Shown here: one piece after another, positions 22,591 through 33,959 of the stretch
Position numbering within the stretch: position 1 is the first letter of the stretch
Layout: each line of letters begins with the position of its first letter
Source of the DNA: Haplomitrium mnioides
Taxonomy: Eukaryota > Marchantiophyta > Haplomitriopsida > Calobryales
Length of the DNA: 37,921 nucleotides
Assembly: GCA_049999725.1 (NCBI GenBank)
Contig: JBNGIS010038932.1
Coordinates: 1-37,921 of the forward strand
Reading direction: 5' to 3'
Notes under the pieces: generated by a model
What the model was told of the DNA's origin: nothing
The model's input: only the letters and a program-made list of their open reading frames with translations
Database searches by the model: none
Made by a program: the position numbers and the translations under genes

Positions 22591-23420
22591 GGTGAATTGA
22601 TAGCCCAAAATGAGTGCAATTTATCCAATCATTTTGGTCATGTCCAAATGGCCACCATGCATAATCAAGTGTCATAAACTAATAGGGTGTCGTACATAAT
22701 GCGTCCAATCCGTCATTAAAGTTGTCCCAAATAACAAACATTTTGGATGTCCAAAATGACCCCATCACAATTTGTTATTTTGGATATGTCTAAAATAGCC
22801 TCTAGTCTATCCACGTGTAATACATTTAAAAGCTTTCCATATAGTCATTTAAACCATGTCCCAAATGACATGTACGACTTTTTCAACAAGACACCTATCA
22901 GCTGTTTATTGGTCTAAAACATAACAATGTCAACTTGTCATTGGTTTCAATATGACATGTGTTCTTTTCTCATTGGTCTTTGATATGACATATGGTAGAT
23001 ACTAATTTCTCTTTGGAATGCCATATGTTATTCTTCTATTGCATTGTAGAGTTGGTCATTTTGGTCATGTCTTAAATGACCCAAAAATTAAAATGTAAAT
23101 AATGACACGCATTAATCTGCCATTGGCTATTGACAGACATCATCTAGAATGTTGTCTAAAATGACCAAAATTTAGCATTGATTATGGCACCATATGTCAC
23201 TTAGCCATTAGTTACGATTGTTAATGGTGAAATTACTTCATCGTTGACGATGGATTCTTTTAGAGCATTTAGGACATGTGGTCATTTTGTACATTACATA
23301 ATGACCATCAACCTTTTGCACCATTTCAAAAATAACAGATACATAAATGTCTTATATTATGTGTCCAATTTAATGTAAACATTTTGGTCATTAAGTGGCT
23401 AAAATAATGTGTTTTGGGGT
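22591..23420. repeat. Non-coding region rich in TTTTGGTCAT/ATGACCAAAA words
   Basis: A decamer, TTTTGGTCAT, and its reverse complement recur in diverged form at about 22630, 22740, 22782, 23059-23086, 23160, 23280 and 23380, often making imperfect palindromes (clearest at 23059-23086). Between 22900 and 23040 there are also two or three degenerate copies of a unit around CATTGGT...ATATGACAT with a period near 45 bp. Non-coding; perhaps an old satellite or a set of miniature elements. Confidence 0.45.
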
Positions 23421-23639
23421 CATTACTATTCATAAAGTATAGTTTTCTTTTGGTGAGATGTGAAAATCGGTTATATAAAAAGACAACAACATCAAAAAGA
23501 AAGGTTTGCATGTCTCAAAATATTGTCTACATTGTTAATGTTGTTTGTTTGGGTTTGGATAGACAATTGTTTGTGTCAAGAAATAGTTGTGGAAGCCTCA
23601 CTCTCATGTTATCTAGCTCTTTGTAGCATTATCTTAGAT

Positions 23640-25060
23640 CATCAACTATCATTTTATACCCTGCATGTAAAAACTTCTAGTATAGTGCATCTTGATGAGG
23701 CAACTAGTAAAGTTTATTTACAAAAATTGCAAGAAGATTTTGTTTTTTCAATCTTATTTGAGCACAACTAACAATACAAGATGTTGAGTGTCATTCAATT
23801 TCCATTAGATATAGCATCTTCTATTAGAGACATCAACTTGACGTTTCACTAAATTTTTTGCTTTGTTTAACATGTTTATAGAAAGCCAAGATATTCCAAT
23901 CTTTGAGTATTTTAGAGTAGATAAGACAACAAAACTACTTCAACATACTAAGTGGTGGCCTAACTTAACTAGAGATGTTTGTGAATTTATTCATTCTTGT
24001 GAAAGTTGTTAGTGAAATAAATCTCCTACTAAAAACACCATCTAAGCTTCTACAAAAAAAACTACTAGTTCTTCTTGTTTGTTCAAAACATGTATATTTG
24101 AATCAATCTAATTTTTTTGCCAATATAGTGGACTTAGTGGATGGATTACAAGTGGCTTTGATATTTTCTTCCACTATTATGAATGACTAAGATATTAACA
24201 TCTGAAAGAGATATATGTTTCACCCGAAAGTTATGGCAATAATTGTTTATGCTTTTGAGCACTTAGCTTTATTTGTTTATCATCCTCAAAATACATGTTC
24301 AAAATAAACATATTAGTTGTCTCAAGTGGAGGATATGCTTTGAGTGTTTATCAACGTCTATCCTATTGATTGGGATAGTTTCTTCCTAACTCTAGAGTTT
24401 GTCTACAACATTTTCAAACAAGTAGTTTTAGATCTTCTTCTTTCTTTCTTAATATAGATAATCATTCTCTTTGTTCTTAATGGTTTTTTTCTCCCTTCTT
24501 CAATGCAATAAGCACTTTCACATTTTTTTTCTTGCTTATAGTCTTCTTTGTAAAATGCCCATAACCATCTTGTTATTGCTCAAAACTTGCAAAAATAGTA
24601 TGCCAAATTTTTTTTTATTTTAGACGATTAAGTTATGCTTTCTAAATATGATCTTTCTTTGTTTTTGAATACTCAAGTATGTAAGTTGTCTCCATTTTAG
24701 ATTGGTCTTTTTTTTAGTTTCTCAAATCATTTATACTATTATATACATCTAAATCCTTCTTTTCATCTTTAAATTCATTATGCTTTACATGTGTCTAATC
24801 TTAAGTCTTTTTTTTCCTAGTTCATCTTGTTTTCAAATCCATGTACAACTCTCTCCTCTACTTGTAGTTGTTGATCATCACAAAGAAAATGAAGTCAAAT
24901 ACATTTTTGCAAACCACGTTATCAAACATGGCCTTCATTTATAAATCCAATACAAAAATATGTTGAAAGATTATTTGCTTCATGATACTACTTTGGAGCT
25001 TTGCTCAAAAATAAAAAAATATTCAATATACTATTGGATTTGCTTGAGAGTACATGACAA
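23640..25060 (+). pseudogene. Heavily decayed Ty3/gypsy integrase with possible chromodomain
   Basis: The clearest stretch starts at 23920: DKTTKLLQHTKWWPNLTR, then DVCEFIHSCESC, then TAG and TGA where relatives have Gln and Arg. This is the second half of an integrase HHCC zinc finger. The two His positions upstream now read Gln and Tyr (IESQDIPIFEYF). Near 24345-24425 another frame gives PIDWDSFLTLEFVYN, matching the DW..L...EFAYN motif at the end of integrase cores. From about 24640 weak similarity to the LSTKNL..KL.P.F.GPF tail and a chromodomain-like segment (NEVKYIFANHVIKHG, about 24890) can be followed. Many frameshifts and stops. It is much older than the 938-11963 element and, if the chromodomain reading is right, belongs to a different (chromovirus) lineage. 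Confidence 0.6.
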
Positions 25061-25147
25061 CAATGATGAAAACATCATAAATCAAAAGTGATTACTATGT
25101 AATAGTAGATATATTATTGTGAAAAATAGAGAGACGTGAAGAAAATA

Positions 25148-25258
25148 GTAGTGACCACAAATGTTGTAGTCACTTGCAAAATGGTAGTGACCATAAATTG
25201 TGGTAGGGTGTTTGAAAGTGGTAGTTACCACAAATATATTAGTAACTTCCAAAACATA
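25148..25258. repeat. Three tandem copies of a 36-37 bp unit
   Basis: Copies start at 25148, 25184 and 25221 with GTAGTGACCACAAA, GTAGTGACCATAAA and GTAGTTACCACAAA, each followed by a second GTAGT/TAGTAA block and TTGCAAAA/TTCCAAAA. Unrelated in sequence to the 37-bp satellite form, despite the similar period. Confidence 0.7.
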
Positions 25259-25259
25259 A

Positions 25260-26590
25260 GTGATGACAAAATATAAAGATGGGATAAGCTCACTTTTAGG
25301 TTGGGTTTGGTGGTGACTAAAAATGTGAAGATGTGATGAGGAAACGTTTTGATTGTGATGCTAAAGTAGCTTGTAAGTGAAGAAAGCTAAGTGAAAAATC
25401 TTCTACAAGTATAAAACCTCCTCATTTTGGTCCTCAATTGGTTTTAGCTTTAACTTGTGTTCCATTTGGTATTTTTCTTGATTTTTATTTAGTTGGTTTT
25501 GGTGATTTTCTATCTTTGCACTTGAGTTGGTTTAACTTTCTTGGAGTTTGCCTTTGGGTTTATTTACAACCACTACTCTTGCTTACTTTTTTTGCCAAAT
25601 GAAGTCAACTTCATATTCTTTATGATCATCAATAACTACAAACTAAGAAAGGAGTTGTTAAATTTAGAAAAAAAAGATGGACTATGAACCAAATACTTAG
25701 ATTAAGACACATGAAAAATATGATGAACTTTAAGATAGAGAGTAAGATCAAGTCTATCTGCAACAAGAGAAAAAACTTAGAAATAGAGAAAAAACTTGAG
25801 TATCTTAAGATAAGAGAAAATAAAATAGAAAGTATAGCTTGGTCAAATTAAATGAAAAATCAAGATGAAATGAAGAAATTAAAAAAAGTTGAATAGTTGA
25901 TTATGGCACTCTCTAGTCAAATAATTGAACTAAAAGCAATAGGATCTTTGCTCCACTTTATTATCTTTATATTTTCTATTTTGTATTGTGTGAAAATTAA
26001 AATTTTCAAAATTCATGATTTGATATTCACTCACTCTACCTTTTTTTAGCTAGCCTCACCACCACTTTCAAATCTTTCAAAACACCACCACATATTCTAC
26101 CACTATAAATCTAGCTTTCATGAGCATAGCCCTTACTACCTTCAAGAATTTAGGAAACAATATACGATGGACTTCTAAGATAGATGGAACTAAAAAAAAA
26201 TAGAGCATGATAGGCTTAACAAGCCAAAGCTGCCTAAACACCAATTAACACAACTTTGCCAATCAAAACAAGGCTTAAAAGAAAAACTAGTAACTATATG
26301 GACCTGGTCCGTTTTGAACAATGATTTTACCCCTTTGGGCTAGAGCTCACCCAACACACACAAATACCTCTTATAAAACAACCACCAAACATAAATTCCA
26401 TAACATGCTTGATAGTGACAGAAGAGAATCCCAACTCACCTTAGCTCGTGGGTTGGTCACATCAAATTTTTTTAGTAATTATCTCTTTTTAGACATATTT
26501 CTATGTAACTACTTACAAGACACTTAAGGAATCTCCTACCTTAGTTTTTCTTATAACTTACCATCACCAAGCTTACAACACAATCTACCT
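25260..26590. other. AT-rich region with a Lys/Glu-rich relic frame
   Basis: Mostly non-coding. At about 25675-25850 a plus-strand frame reads KIESKIKSICNKRKNLEIEKK and similar charged, coiled-coil-like sequence before a TAA. This may be a relic of a gag or linker protein, but no family is recognised. A short frame of 68 codons at 26321-26527 shows no domain. Confidence 0.3.
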
Positions 26591-26599
26591 ACCCTTGGC

Positions 26600-27300
26600 T
26601 GATCCGTACTTCAAAAAATATTTTTCTTCTTTTGTATTTTGAGCTGATGCAACACCTTCAACAACTTTGCCTCATTGTCTTGATGGTTGAGTCTATAGGT
26701 ATGTATATGGGAAATTTTTCTTAGTCTATTCGATAACTTTCATTTGAAATCCACTTTGACCAACTGCAAAGTCCCAAACTTCAACTATGTTGCTCTTCAT
26801 CAAAGCCACAAATCCACCTTGCTCACTCCCTCTATTCCTTTTCCTAAGGCACATCTTTTTCATTTCTACACTCCTTTTAGACACATCTATACTTCTCCCA
26901 TTGTTATCAACACTCACGCACCTTTGTTTAACATTACACATACAATCTAATTCCTTCTTTTTCTTCTATTGTTTAAACTTACTCCACACCAAATCCTATT
27001 GTTTAGAGTGTATCAAGGAATTTCTACCTCCTACACTTAACCCTTTAACAAGAACTCGCTCATACTCTTTTATGTACACAATTGTATCTCTCCACACTCC
27101 TTCTCCCATATCAATTTTTTTATTCAATCTCCTTATAAGGTCTTCCATATCTCTCTCAACTAACACCTCCTTCTCTCGATCAAGTGATGTGTCAAACCAA
27201 AGTTCATACTCTCTCTTCATAGCTACCTTAGACTTCACATATTTTCATTCTCATTCATAGCTACATCATAAACAACCAATACACCTTTTGTCTAAGTGAG
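26600..27300 (-). pseudogene. Unidentified decayed coding segment
   Basis: Two minus-strand open stretches, 27238-26996 and 26941-26726, share one frame and are separated by only two TAG stops (27.0 kb). The upper part reads REYELWFDTSLDREKEVLVE and is acidic and helical; the lower part includes RGSEQGGFVALMKSNIVEVW. Upstream, a shifted frame (LVVYDVAMNENENM) joins it after an apparent one-base change. The joined stretch is about 170 codons, has natural amino-acid composition and stops that look like former CAG codons. I do not recognise the family. It could be an element-encoded protein or a host gene exon. Confidence 0.4.
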
Positions 27301-27913
27301 TGGCAAAACCATTTCTCATAAGCAAACAAATACATATGCTCCTAATAAATTCCTCTTAGTAACAAAAGAAATAGAGGCACCTCAATTAAAACTTATATAC
27401 TTGCCAAGACCTTTTCTAAGGCTAATGCCTCCTCATCTCTTTAGCTAATTCCCAAATGGTCTTACCAATATCTACGCTTGGCTTCGAGCTTTAATAGTTT
27501 CTTGTTGAAAATTTTGCACCATAGTGCATTCAAAATAGTTGCTAAAATAAGCCAAAAATATACTATACAAACCACCAACTATTTTATTTTCTAAGAAAAT
27601 AATGATTTTAGGTTCAAAAAAAGAGAAACACTTAGGTATATTTCAAAAAAGTAATTACAAAGTTTTTTTTGACTTTTTCTTTTTTGTATTTCAAGGAGTA
27701 TGTTTGATGGAAATTAAATATATCCATGTAAATTGTAATGAAGTTCTTTAGTTTTTTTTTAAATATTGAAAGTATAAAACTCAATTAAAAGACCAAAAAT
27801 CATATTTTTTTTCATATGATCTTTTAATATGGTTGGAGAATATACTAATGGTGCAAAATTCCAACAACTTTTTAAATCAATACATTTTCAAATTGAAAAA
27901 GTAGTTCACACTT
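27301..27913. other. AT-rich region, nothing recognised
   Basis: About 0.6 kb with long T and A runs and no open frame of note on either strand. Confidence 0.5.
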
Positions 27914-28021
27914 CATGAGTATATAGATATGTTGCCACTATAAATCAATAGCCTTCAAAGTAAAAAACATGAGCACATAGATATATTGCCATCATAAATC
28001 AATAGCCTACAAGGTAAAAAA
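27914..28021. repeat. 54-bp tandem duplication
   Basis: Two adjacent copies starting CATGAGTATATAGATAT (27914) and CATGAGCACATAGATAT (27968), both containing TAAATCAATAGCCT. About 85-90% alike. The CATGAG.ACATAG word recalls the nearby satellite and may derive from it. Confidence 0.8.
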
Positions 28022-28045
28022 ACAAATATGTGTTGGAGCCCATGC

Positions 28046-28180
28046 ACACATATGCTCTATAGTTTTGGTTCATAGTCCTTCATCAGTCCATACATGAGAT
28101 AGGCTTCTAAGTTTGGCTAAAGAATCTATGTGCACATAGGCTTTAGCAGTTCATGTGTATGTAGGCTTTCAAGCGTTGAG
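28046..28180. repeat. Isolated remnant of the 62-bp satellite
   Basis: AATCTATGTGCACATAGGCT at about 28122 is followed by TTAGCAGTTCATGTGTATGTAGGCTTT, that is, both 25-bp blocks of the monomer in order. More diverged copies precede it from 28046. It lies 6.3 kb from the array edge, so the satellite once reached farther or was dispersed. Confidence 0.8.
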
Positions 28181-28397
28181 TAAGTATGATGAATATAGTA
28201 ATTTTTTTTATCTTGAATAGTTTGACAAACAAAATGAAGATTATTATTCTTATTTTAAGTACATTGAGAGATGATAAGAATAAGCTAACAATGATGAACA
28301 CTCAAGATGATCAAACGCTGTCGTGTTGTGGTTCGGCTAATGTGTAAAATAGTAACAAAAGAAAACAAAAAACAAAGTTATATTACCTATAATAAAA

Positions 28398-28924
28398 ATG
28401 AAGAACATCATCGAAGAAGCGACAAGATACCGTTTTGAGAACCTTCTAGAAAAGCAAAAGTAGTTCAAGACAACGTGGCAGATTCTCTAGATATTATCGA
28501 TGGAGTGAAGATCAGCCTATTGGCTCTTTTGGGGATTCTCTGGATAGCATCTTAAGATATTTTGACTATGTAAAGCAGCGCGAAGACATTGAGGGACATT
28601 ATCAGGAAGAAGGCCATCAAGGGATCACACATTGAGAAGCGCAGCGAGCAATCAGAGCGAGGAGGTTCTACTCTTGGGTGTGCGATTTTATGGGTCGATT
28701 TCTTAGAGATGGATAGAGGTTTGTTTGCTGCTCCAAACTTTCCTCTTCCAAATCCATTCTTCGTTGGGTTGCGAATCATACCTAGAGATCATTTTCGACA
28801 GTGGATCGTATATCATTTCGGCGACAACTTCTTGAATCAAGTGATGAACTCACAAATTCCAGTGCTGCTGCCAATTATCACCTATGGGGAGCGATGGGAT
28901 CTCACCATCTATATCCTGACCTGA
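28398..28924 (+). pseudogene. Unidentified decayed ORF
   Basis: An ATG at 28398 opens MKNIIEEATRYRFENLLEKQ before a TAG. After further stops and a frame change, a 111-codon stretch (28589-28924, no ATG start) reads GRGEWDL-free but protein-like sequence: FAAPNFPLPNPFFVGLRIIP, then WIVYHFGDNFLNQV, then IPVLLPIITYGERWD and stop TGA at 28922-28924. Aromatic-rich composition and near-normal codon use stand out against the AT-rich surroundings. Stops include TAG/TGA in positions that could have been CAG or TGG. No family is recognised; retroelement gag or a host protein are both possible. Confidence 0.35.
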
Positions 28925-31265
28925 ATTGAAGTGGAAATTGTGCAAGTGTCTACAAAGGAAGTTTGGGTAAATGTTGAATAGTCGGCGCCGAAAAGTGTGT
29001 GGCTTCATCGAATGATCATCTTATCAAAAGTAAAGAATTCATGTCTGTTGTTTTGATCATACCTATGTTCTATCACTTCTAATGGATTATTTCCTAATGT
29101 TCTTATATCAAACAAAAATGGAGTTAACTTTTCTTTAGTAAAACCTAAAGGAAAGAAAGGAAGGAGGGGGGCGATTTCTTGAAGGTTCGAGGGGTTTCCA
29201 AGGGAGGGGAAGTTCGTGCAGAGCAGAGATCGAAAGCTCAAGAAGAGTAGCATCCATCTGCAACAAATTTCAAGTCGTTTGGAGAGATTACAAGAAACTT
29301 ATAGGCGTTTGAAGACAAGGGGGTCAAATTGACAACAACAAGAGATTTCGAGCCATTGCGACTTTATTACAACTTTTCTGAAGACAAGCAGAGTATCATT
29401 GGAAAGAAGACAAGAAGGGCTACAATTGGGTGTCAAATTTCGACGCATTTGGAGTCGTGATCATTCTGTCACAACAGATTGAAATTGAGGGCAGAATTGT
29501 GAGGTTCTTGACACTTACCCTTTTATTCGACTTGAGTTGAGGGTTGTTTCCTTTTATCAAGACCTGTATTCGAGTTGAAATTTTGTGAACATAGAGATGA
29601 GAGTATAAGAAGGCTGTGTATGAAATTTCAAAGCCATATACTTTGAATTACAGAAGTTGTTCTTGGAGAAGTATATGAGTGTTGGGTTTTTCGGTTTTTA
29701 AACAGCAACTACATTTCAAGTAATAGTACGCAGGTTACTAAGAGTTTCAACCTGATAGTTAGCCCATAGTTTTCTTAAGCTATCTGGAGTACAACCTGAT
29801 AGTTTCAGGTCCCATGAAATAGTAAATTTTACATTGTCTTTTGACCGAAATTTTCACCAAACTTTCACAAACCTACCTTTCTTTCTCTTGTGTGCTTAAA
29901 CAATATTGGGACCGTCCATGCCTAAAACACTGAAGCACAACCAAGTGTGCTGCTATTCAGTACTGTAAACCATAGGGCTTCTGCCGTTTGCATCAAATTC
30001 TCCACAGCCATATACCCTGCGTATTCCCAGAACTAAATTACTGCCACGCGACAACGCTTAGAGGGATTTTGGATTTTATATAGATTTTGTTTTTTTGTTG
30101 AAACGTTCATGCATGCATAAAGTTCAATCTCAACAAAAAATAGGTACTAAAATATAAATATAGAAAAAATATTTCAAAAACTAGAAGAAAATTTGATTCA
30201 ACTACTAGTATCTATTTCTTCAAAGTTGGGTTTAGAAGATTTGTCCATATTATTATTGTCACCATCAGTGTTGATCACATTGTTTGATTTTTTTTCCAAA
30301 CACTTCATCAATATTGGCTTTTTGTCTCTTGTATTCAAAAAAGTTGGATTTGATGGCTGCTAAAGTCATTTTACTCAATTGGTTATTTGTGTTAAAAGAA
30401 AAACAAAGGGGACTATCACAATATATGTTCTATCTAGTACAAACATGTATATTTTGTATTGGTATTTTACTTTTGGGAATGCTATTTCTCTAAAAACTAT
30501 TGCTCTCAAAATGCATTCTAAGCCTTATGTTTTCAAAAATTTAGCCAAATAGTTTGCTCATATCATGATCGGCCAATTCTTGAAAATGAATGTTCTTTCT
30601 TGCCAATCCTTAAGCAAAGCCTTGCTAATTCCTTTACCTATGTCAAAGATTGTGAATTTAGTGAAGGCTCACAAAATAAAACTAAGATAACAAAAACAAG
30701 AAATGTCCCAAATGCCAACTCCTGAGTTTTTTCCTATTTCATCCCACTATTCAAACTCACCCCTAGCTAGATTTCTTGAGATTATCATTTCTTTTGATCT
30801 TGAAATTCCCATTGTCCACACGACATATTTTTTTCAATTTTAGAACACTTTCCACTACTGTGTTCATTCACAATATCCTGATCCCAAAAGCATAACTTGA
30901 TACAAGATCTGATGTCAACATCATGACCGAGTCTATAACTTAATTCATTGGCTACCCGTTCTATATCTTGGATAAATCATCCTTACTTCTAGGCATATTA
31001 GATGGCTGAGAGGTTTTTCCCCTTGGAGTTCTCAATTAAATTCCCACTCTTTTTGCTCACTAAGAATAAATGGTGCACTATATTGTGATTAGTACTTTAC
31101 AACAAAACTATGTACCCTCTACTTCTTAGGCCCCTTTTGTTGAAACAAAGTCATGCCCAAATGGATTTCTCTGCTAGCACTCTAACAATTGTTCCTCTTG
31201 AGAATTATGTTGTTTTCTCTCTTTACATGAATTCTCTTATTCCTACAAACTAGAAACTACATGGG
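28925..31265. other. AT-rich intergenic stretch, possible old LTR
   Basis: From about 29250 to 29700 the composition is less AT-rich and there is a TATA-like AGAGTATAAGAAGG near 29610, as in some LTRs, but no matching second copy is in the window. AACCTGATAGTT occurs twice (about 29750 and 29790). The remainder is AT-rich with no convincing coding potential. Confidence 0.3.
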
Positions 31266-31520
31266 CAATTTCACATAGTCTCTTTGTAGACCTGCGCACC
31301 CGATTTTTGGTAAGTGACAATGGCTCGTCTGATGAGTTCGATTTTTTTTTGCTCCTTTTTCTCACATTGCAACCTTGTAGAGGTTGAAGTTTTGGATCTA
31401 CTAGTGGTCCCTAAACAACATCCACATTCTTCATCTTACAATGGCCTTGTTGTAGCACATAGCAACTCATTGGACTTGCTTGTTATGTTTGTTCATATCC
31501 CGTCAATCTAACTTGCTGCA
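31266..31520 (+). pseudogene. Possible integrase fragment (DNG motif)
   Basis: At about 31292 one frame reads RFLVSDNGSSDEFDFF, like the second catalytic Asp region of retrotransposon integrases. The rest of the frame is too decayed to assign to gypsy or copia. No partner domains are legible within 500 bp on either side. Confidence 0.3.
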
Positions 31521-32498
31521 ATTCAATGTCTATGTCCTATGGAGTCCTTACAATACAAGCTTGATTCTTTAGCCCCATTGCATGAGGATAGAGTGACTAC
31601 TTATGCCTTGAGTTTCTCATATCGCCTATAAATTAAATGTATACATATGTATTTTAATGGCAATGGAAATTCTTCCTCTATGTGAAGTGTTTTGTTTTTA
31701 TATTTGTTAATCTTTCACTTTGTGATTATTGTTTGTTTATTGTTTCCAACTTCTAGTCTCTATGTCCAAAGTTTTGTAGTTTTTTGGTTGATAGTTACCC
31801 CCCAACGTTTTGTTCCATGACGTTGAAACTTACTTTTACATTTTTGCACAAGATGCTAAAAGCTTTTATTGGAGGATCTATTATGACAAAAGATGGAGAA
31901 TTAAATTACATTGAAAGAGCACTCAATTGCAAGGAATAGAGCTCAAACAAATCTATATCAACTGGTCATTGACATAACATTTGCTTTTAACAATGACATT
32001 AGAGCTTAGAATTACCTCAGTGTTTGATTTTCATGTAATCAATTGATGATGTTTGGATAGCATTCTATAATTTAGAACTAGAATTTAGGATGAATCCTAA
32101 ACTAGGCAAAGCAAGACTTCAATCAAATCATAAAAGGCAAGTCGAATCTCAAAAAAGACACTCAAAAGAACCACATGAGCATATCTCTTTTAAGTGGTAG
32201 GAGCTCTCTTGGGAAAATGTTGGGAAGGTTTATGTTATTATTTATATACATGAGTGACTATTTCTTATAGCCATTTACATGTTATATTATCAGTTAAATT
32301 AAATCAAAAAAAGAAAGCTTGCATAAAGTGAGAGGCTAGATTATGTAGCATTTGACATTGATGAGGAAATATTTGGTCAAGGAAAGGTGGATGCTAGTCC
32401 ATTGAAGACAAGGAAATCTGGCTATATATCTACGAAGGATTGATGGAAAAATAATAAAATTTTCAACAACAAATGCCCTTGAAATAGAGACACAATTC

Positions 32499-32502
<4 letters not shown>
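31521..32502. other. AT-rich region, nothing recognised
   Basis: About 1 kb with no open frame of note, no terminal repeat and no RNA gene seen. Confidence 0.5.

Positions 32503-32536
<34 letters not shown>
32503..32536. repeat. (CT)n microsatellite
   Basis: Seventeen CT units directly against the assembly gap, the probable reason assembly failed there. True length unknown. Confidence 0.97.
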
Positions 32537-32636
32537 NNNNNNNNNNNNNNNNNNNNNNNNNNNNNNNNNNNNNNNNNNNNNNNNNNNNNNNNNNNNNNNN
32601 NNNNNNNNNNNNNNNNNNNNNNNNNNNNNNNNNNNN
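32537..32636. other. Assembly gap, exactly 100 N
   Basis: A run of exactly 100 N, a common placeholder for a gap of unknown size. Distances across it should not be trusted, and the start of the LINE-like element is probably hidden in it. Confidence 0.97.
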
Positions 32637-33345
32637 CCGGAGACTGGAGTACCTTGAGACCAAAATGTTGAAGATAGAAAGCAAGATAGAGCCTCTCAAC
32701 CTGATTCAAGAACACCATTCTATCGACATAGATGGCCTCAAGCAAGATATGCGGAAAATGAGACAACATGACATGGGATTGGACGTGCAGAAGCGACTAC
32801 AAACTGTGGAACAGAACCACGAGCTCACCAAGGTGACACTGACTTAGTTGGCAAATAAGAGCAGCGTATCCCAGAAGGCATTAGAATCTGAACTGAAGCA
32901 AACCCAAGCCACGTGGGCAAACATTGTTAAGGGAACCTCCACAACTCCAGACACGGTCAGGGCAACAGTAAAGAAACTGCTAGAGGAAGAATGGGAACAA
33001 AAAGACGGGACCTTAACCTCATAGCACATGGGGTCCCAGAAACGCCTCAAGAAGTGACTCAAATTGCAGTCCAGCAGCACATCTTGGGACCATGTAACCT
33101 CGGGAATCTACGCCTAACCTGCAAAAGGATTGGACGACCCTCTACCAATGGCACACCCATCCTACTTCAATTCCATGATGTTGGAGACAGAGGAGCTCTC
33201 TTGAAATCCAAAAAGGCTCTCAAAGGACAACCCATTTGGATCTATGAGGACCTCTCTCCAGCTCAAAGGAAAAACCTCCCTGAAGAAATACAAAAGATGA
33301 AGCAAGCTTGGGCTGATGGCAACATTGTTGTGATTTGCTGAGGAA
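32637..33345 (+). pseudogene. LINE-type ORF1 protein, 5' truncated and frameshifted
   Basis: RNA-binding ORF1p of a non-LTR (L1-like) retrotransposon. The first frame (32638-32986) is a coiled coil, RRLEYLETKMLKIESKIEPL, broken by TAG at 32845-32847 and followed by TWANIVKG. A frameshift in the A run near 33000 leads to the second frame (32991-33341): RDLNLIAHGVPE, RLTCKRIG, PILLQFHDVGDRGALLKSKK, then IYEDLSPAQRKNL. This matches the RRM and C-terminal domain of L1-type ORF1 proteins, where NLIIFGVPE and EDLTPAQR are typical. The stop is TGA. The 5' end lies at the assembly gap. Confidence 0.75.
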
Positions 33346-33627
33346 GGATGGAAATCCTAGATCGACACTAAACTCAATGACCATGGGACCTGACCACAGT
33401 ACCGATGGCACATCTCACATAGGAGGACCTTGCAGTTTAGGATTTGGACAGACTAGGTTCCCTTACGGGTCTCTGGCTCTAGTTGATCACTAGTTGACCT
33501 TTCTTGTTGTTATATGTCTTATGCTTTTCTGCCCCTTTACCGCACATAGTGCGTGGTTGTACCTCAGTCTCTATGGCCTTAGGGCTTGCTTGGGACTTTA
33601 AATGAATTCTATTCTATTCTATTCTAA
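33346..33627 (+). mobile_element. 3' end of the LINE-like element, no ORF2, (TTCTA)n tail
   Basis: Only about 260 bp separate the ORF1 stop from a tail of about four TTCTA units at 33604-33627. No endonuclease or reverse transcriptase ORF2 is present. The element is therefore ORF1-only (comparable in form to half-L1 elements) or has an internal deletion. It would need another element's reverse transcriptase to move. Confidence 0.65.
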
Positions 33628-33959
33628 CCAAATTTGAAATTTTAGCATCCAAAATCATGAACTTGACACTAGTAGTATTCATTTGCAAAAAAAAAATAAA
33701 AAAATTATATATCAAAATAAGCAAAATTTCTTATTTCAAGTACACAATATATTAAAAACAAATCTTCTTATGAGAATTTTATCAGAATTGCTTTTATAAT
33801 TTCTTCTTTACAAACCATGAGCATCACCAAACAAAATATATTAGAAATGTATATGACATTTGTTGTTAAATATTTTTTTAAACTAACAATGATATCATTA
33901 ATTTCAAAAATTGATCAAAACATTCAAATTTTATCATAAATATATACAATCAAAAAAGA
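33628..33959. other. AT-rich spacer
   Basis: Highly AT-rich, A/T homopolymers, no feature seen. Confidence 0.5.

Noticed and set aside
32422-32769. Minus-strand frame crossing the N gap
   Set aside because: Contains unknown residues and Arg-Glu repeats from the CT microsatellite; antisense to the LINE ORF1.
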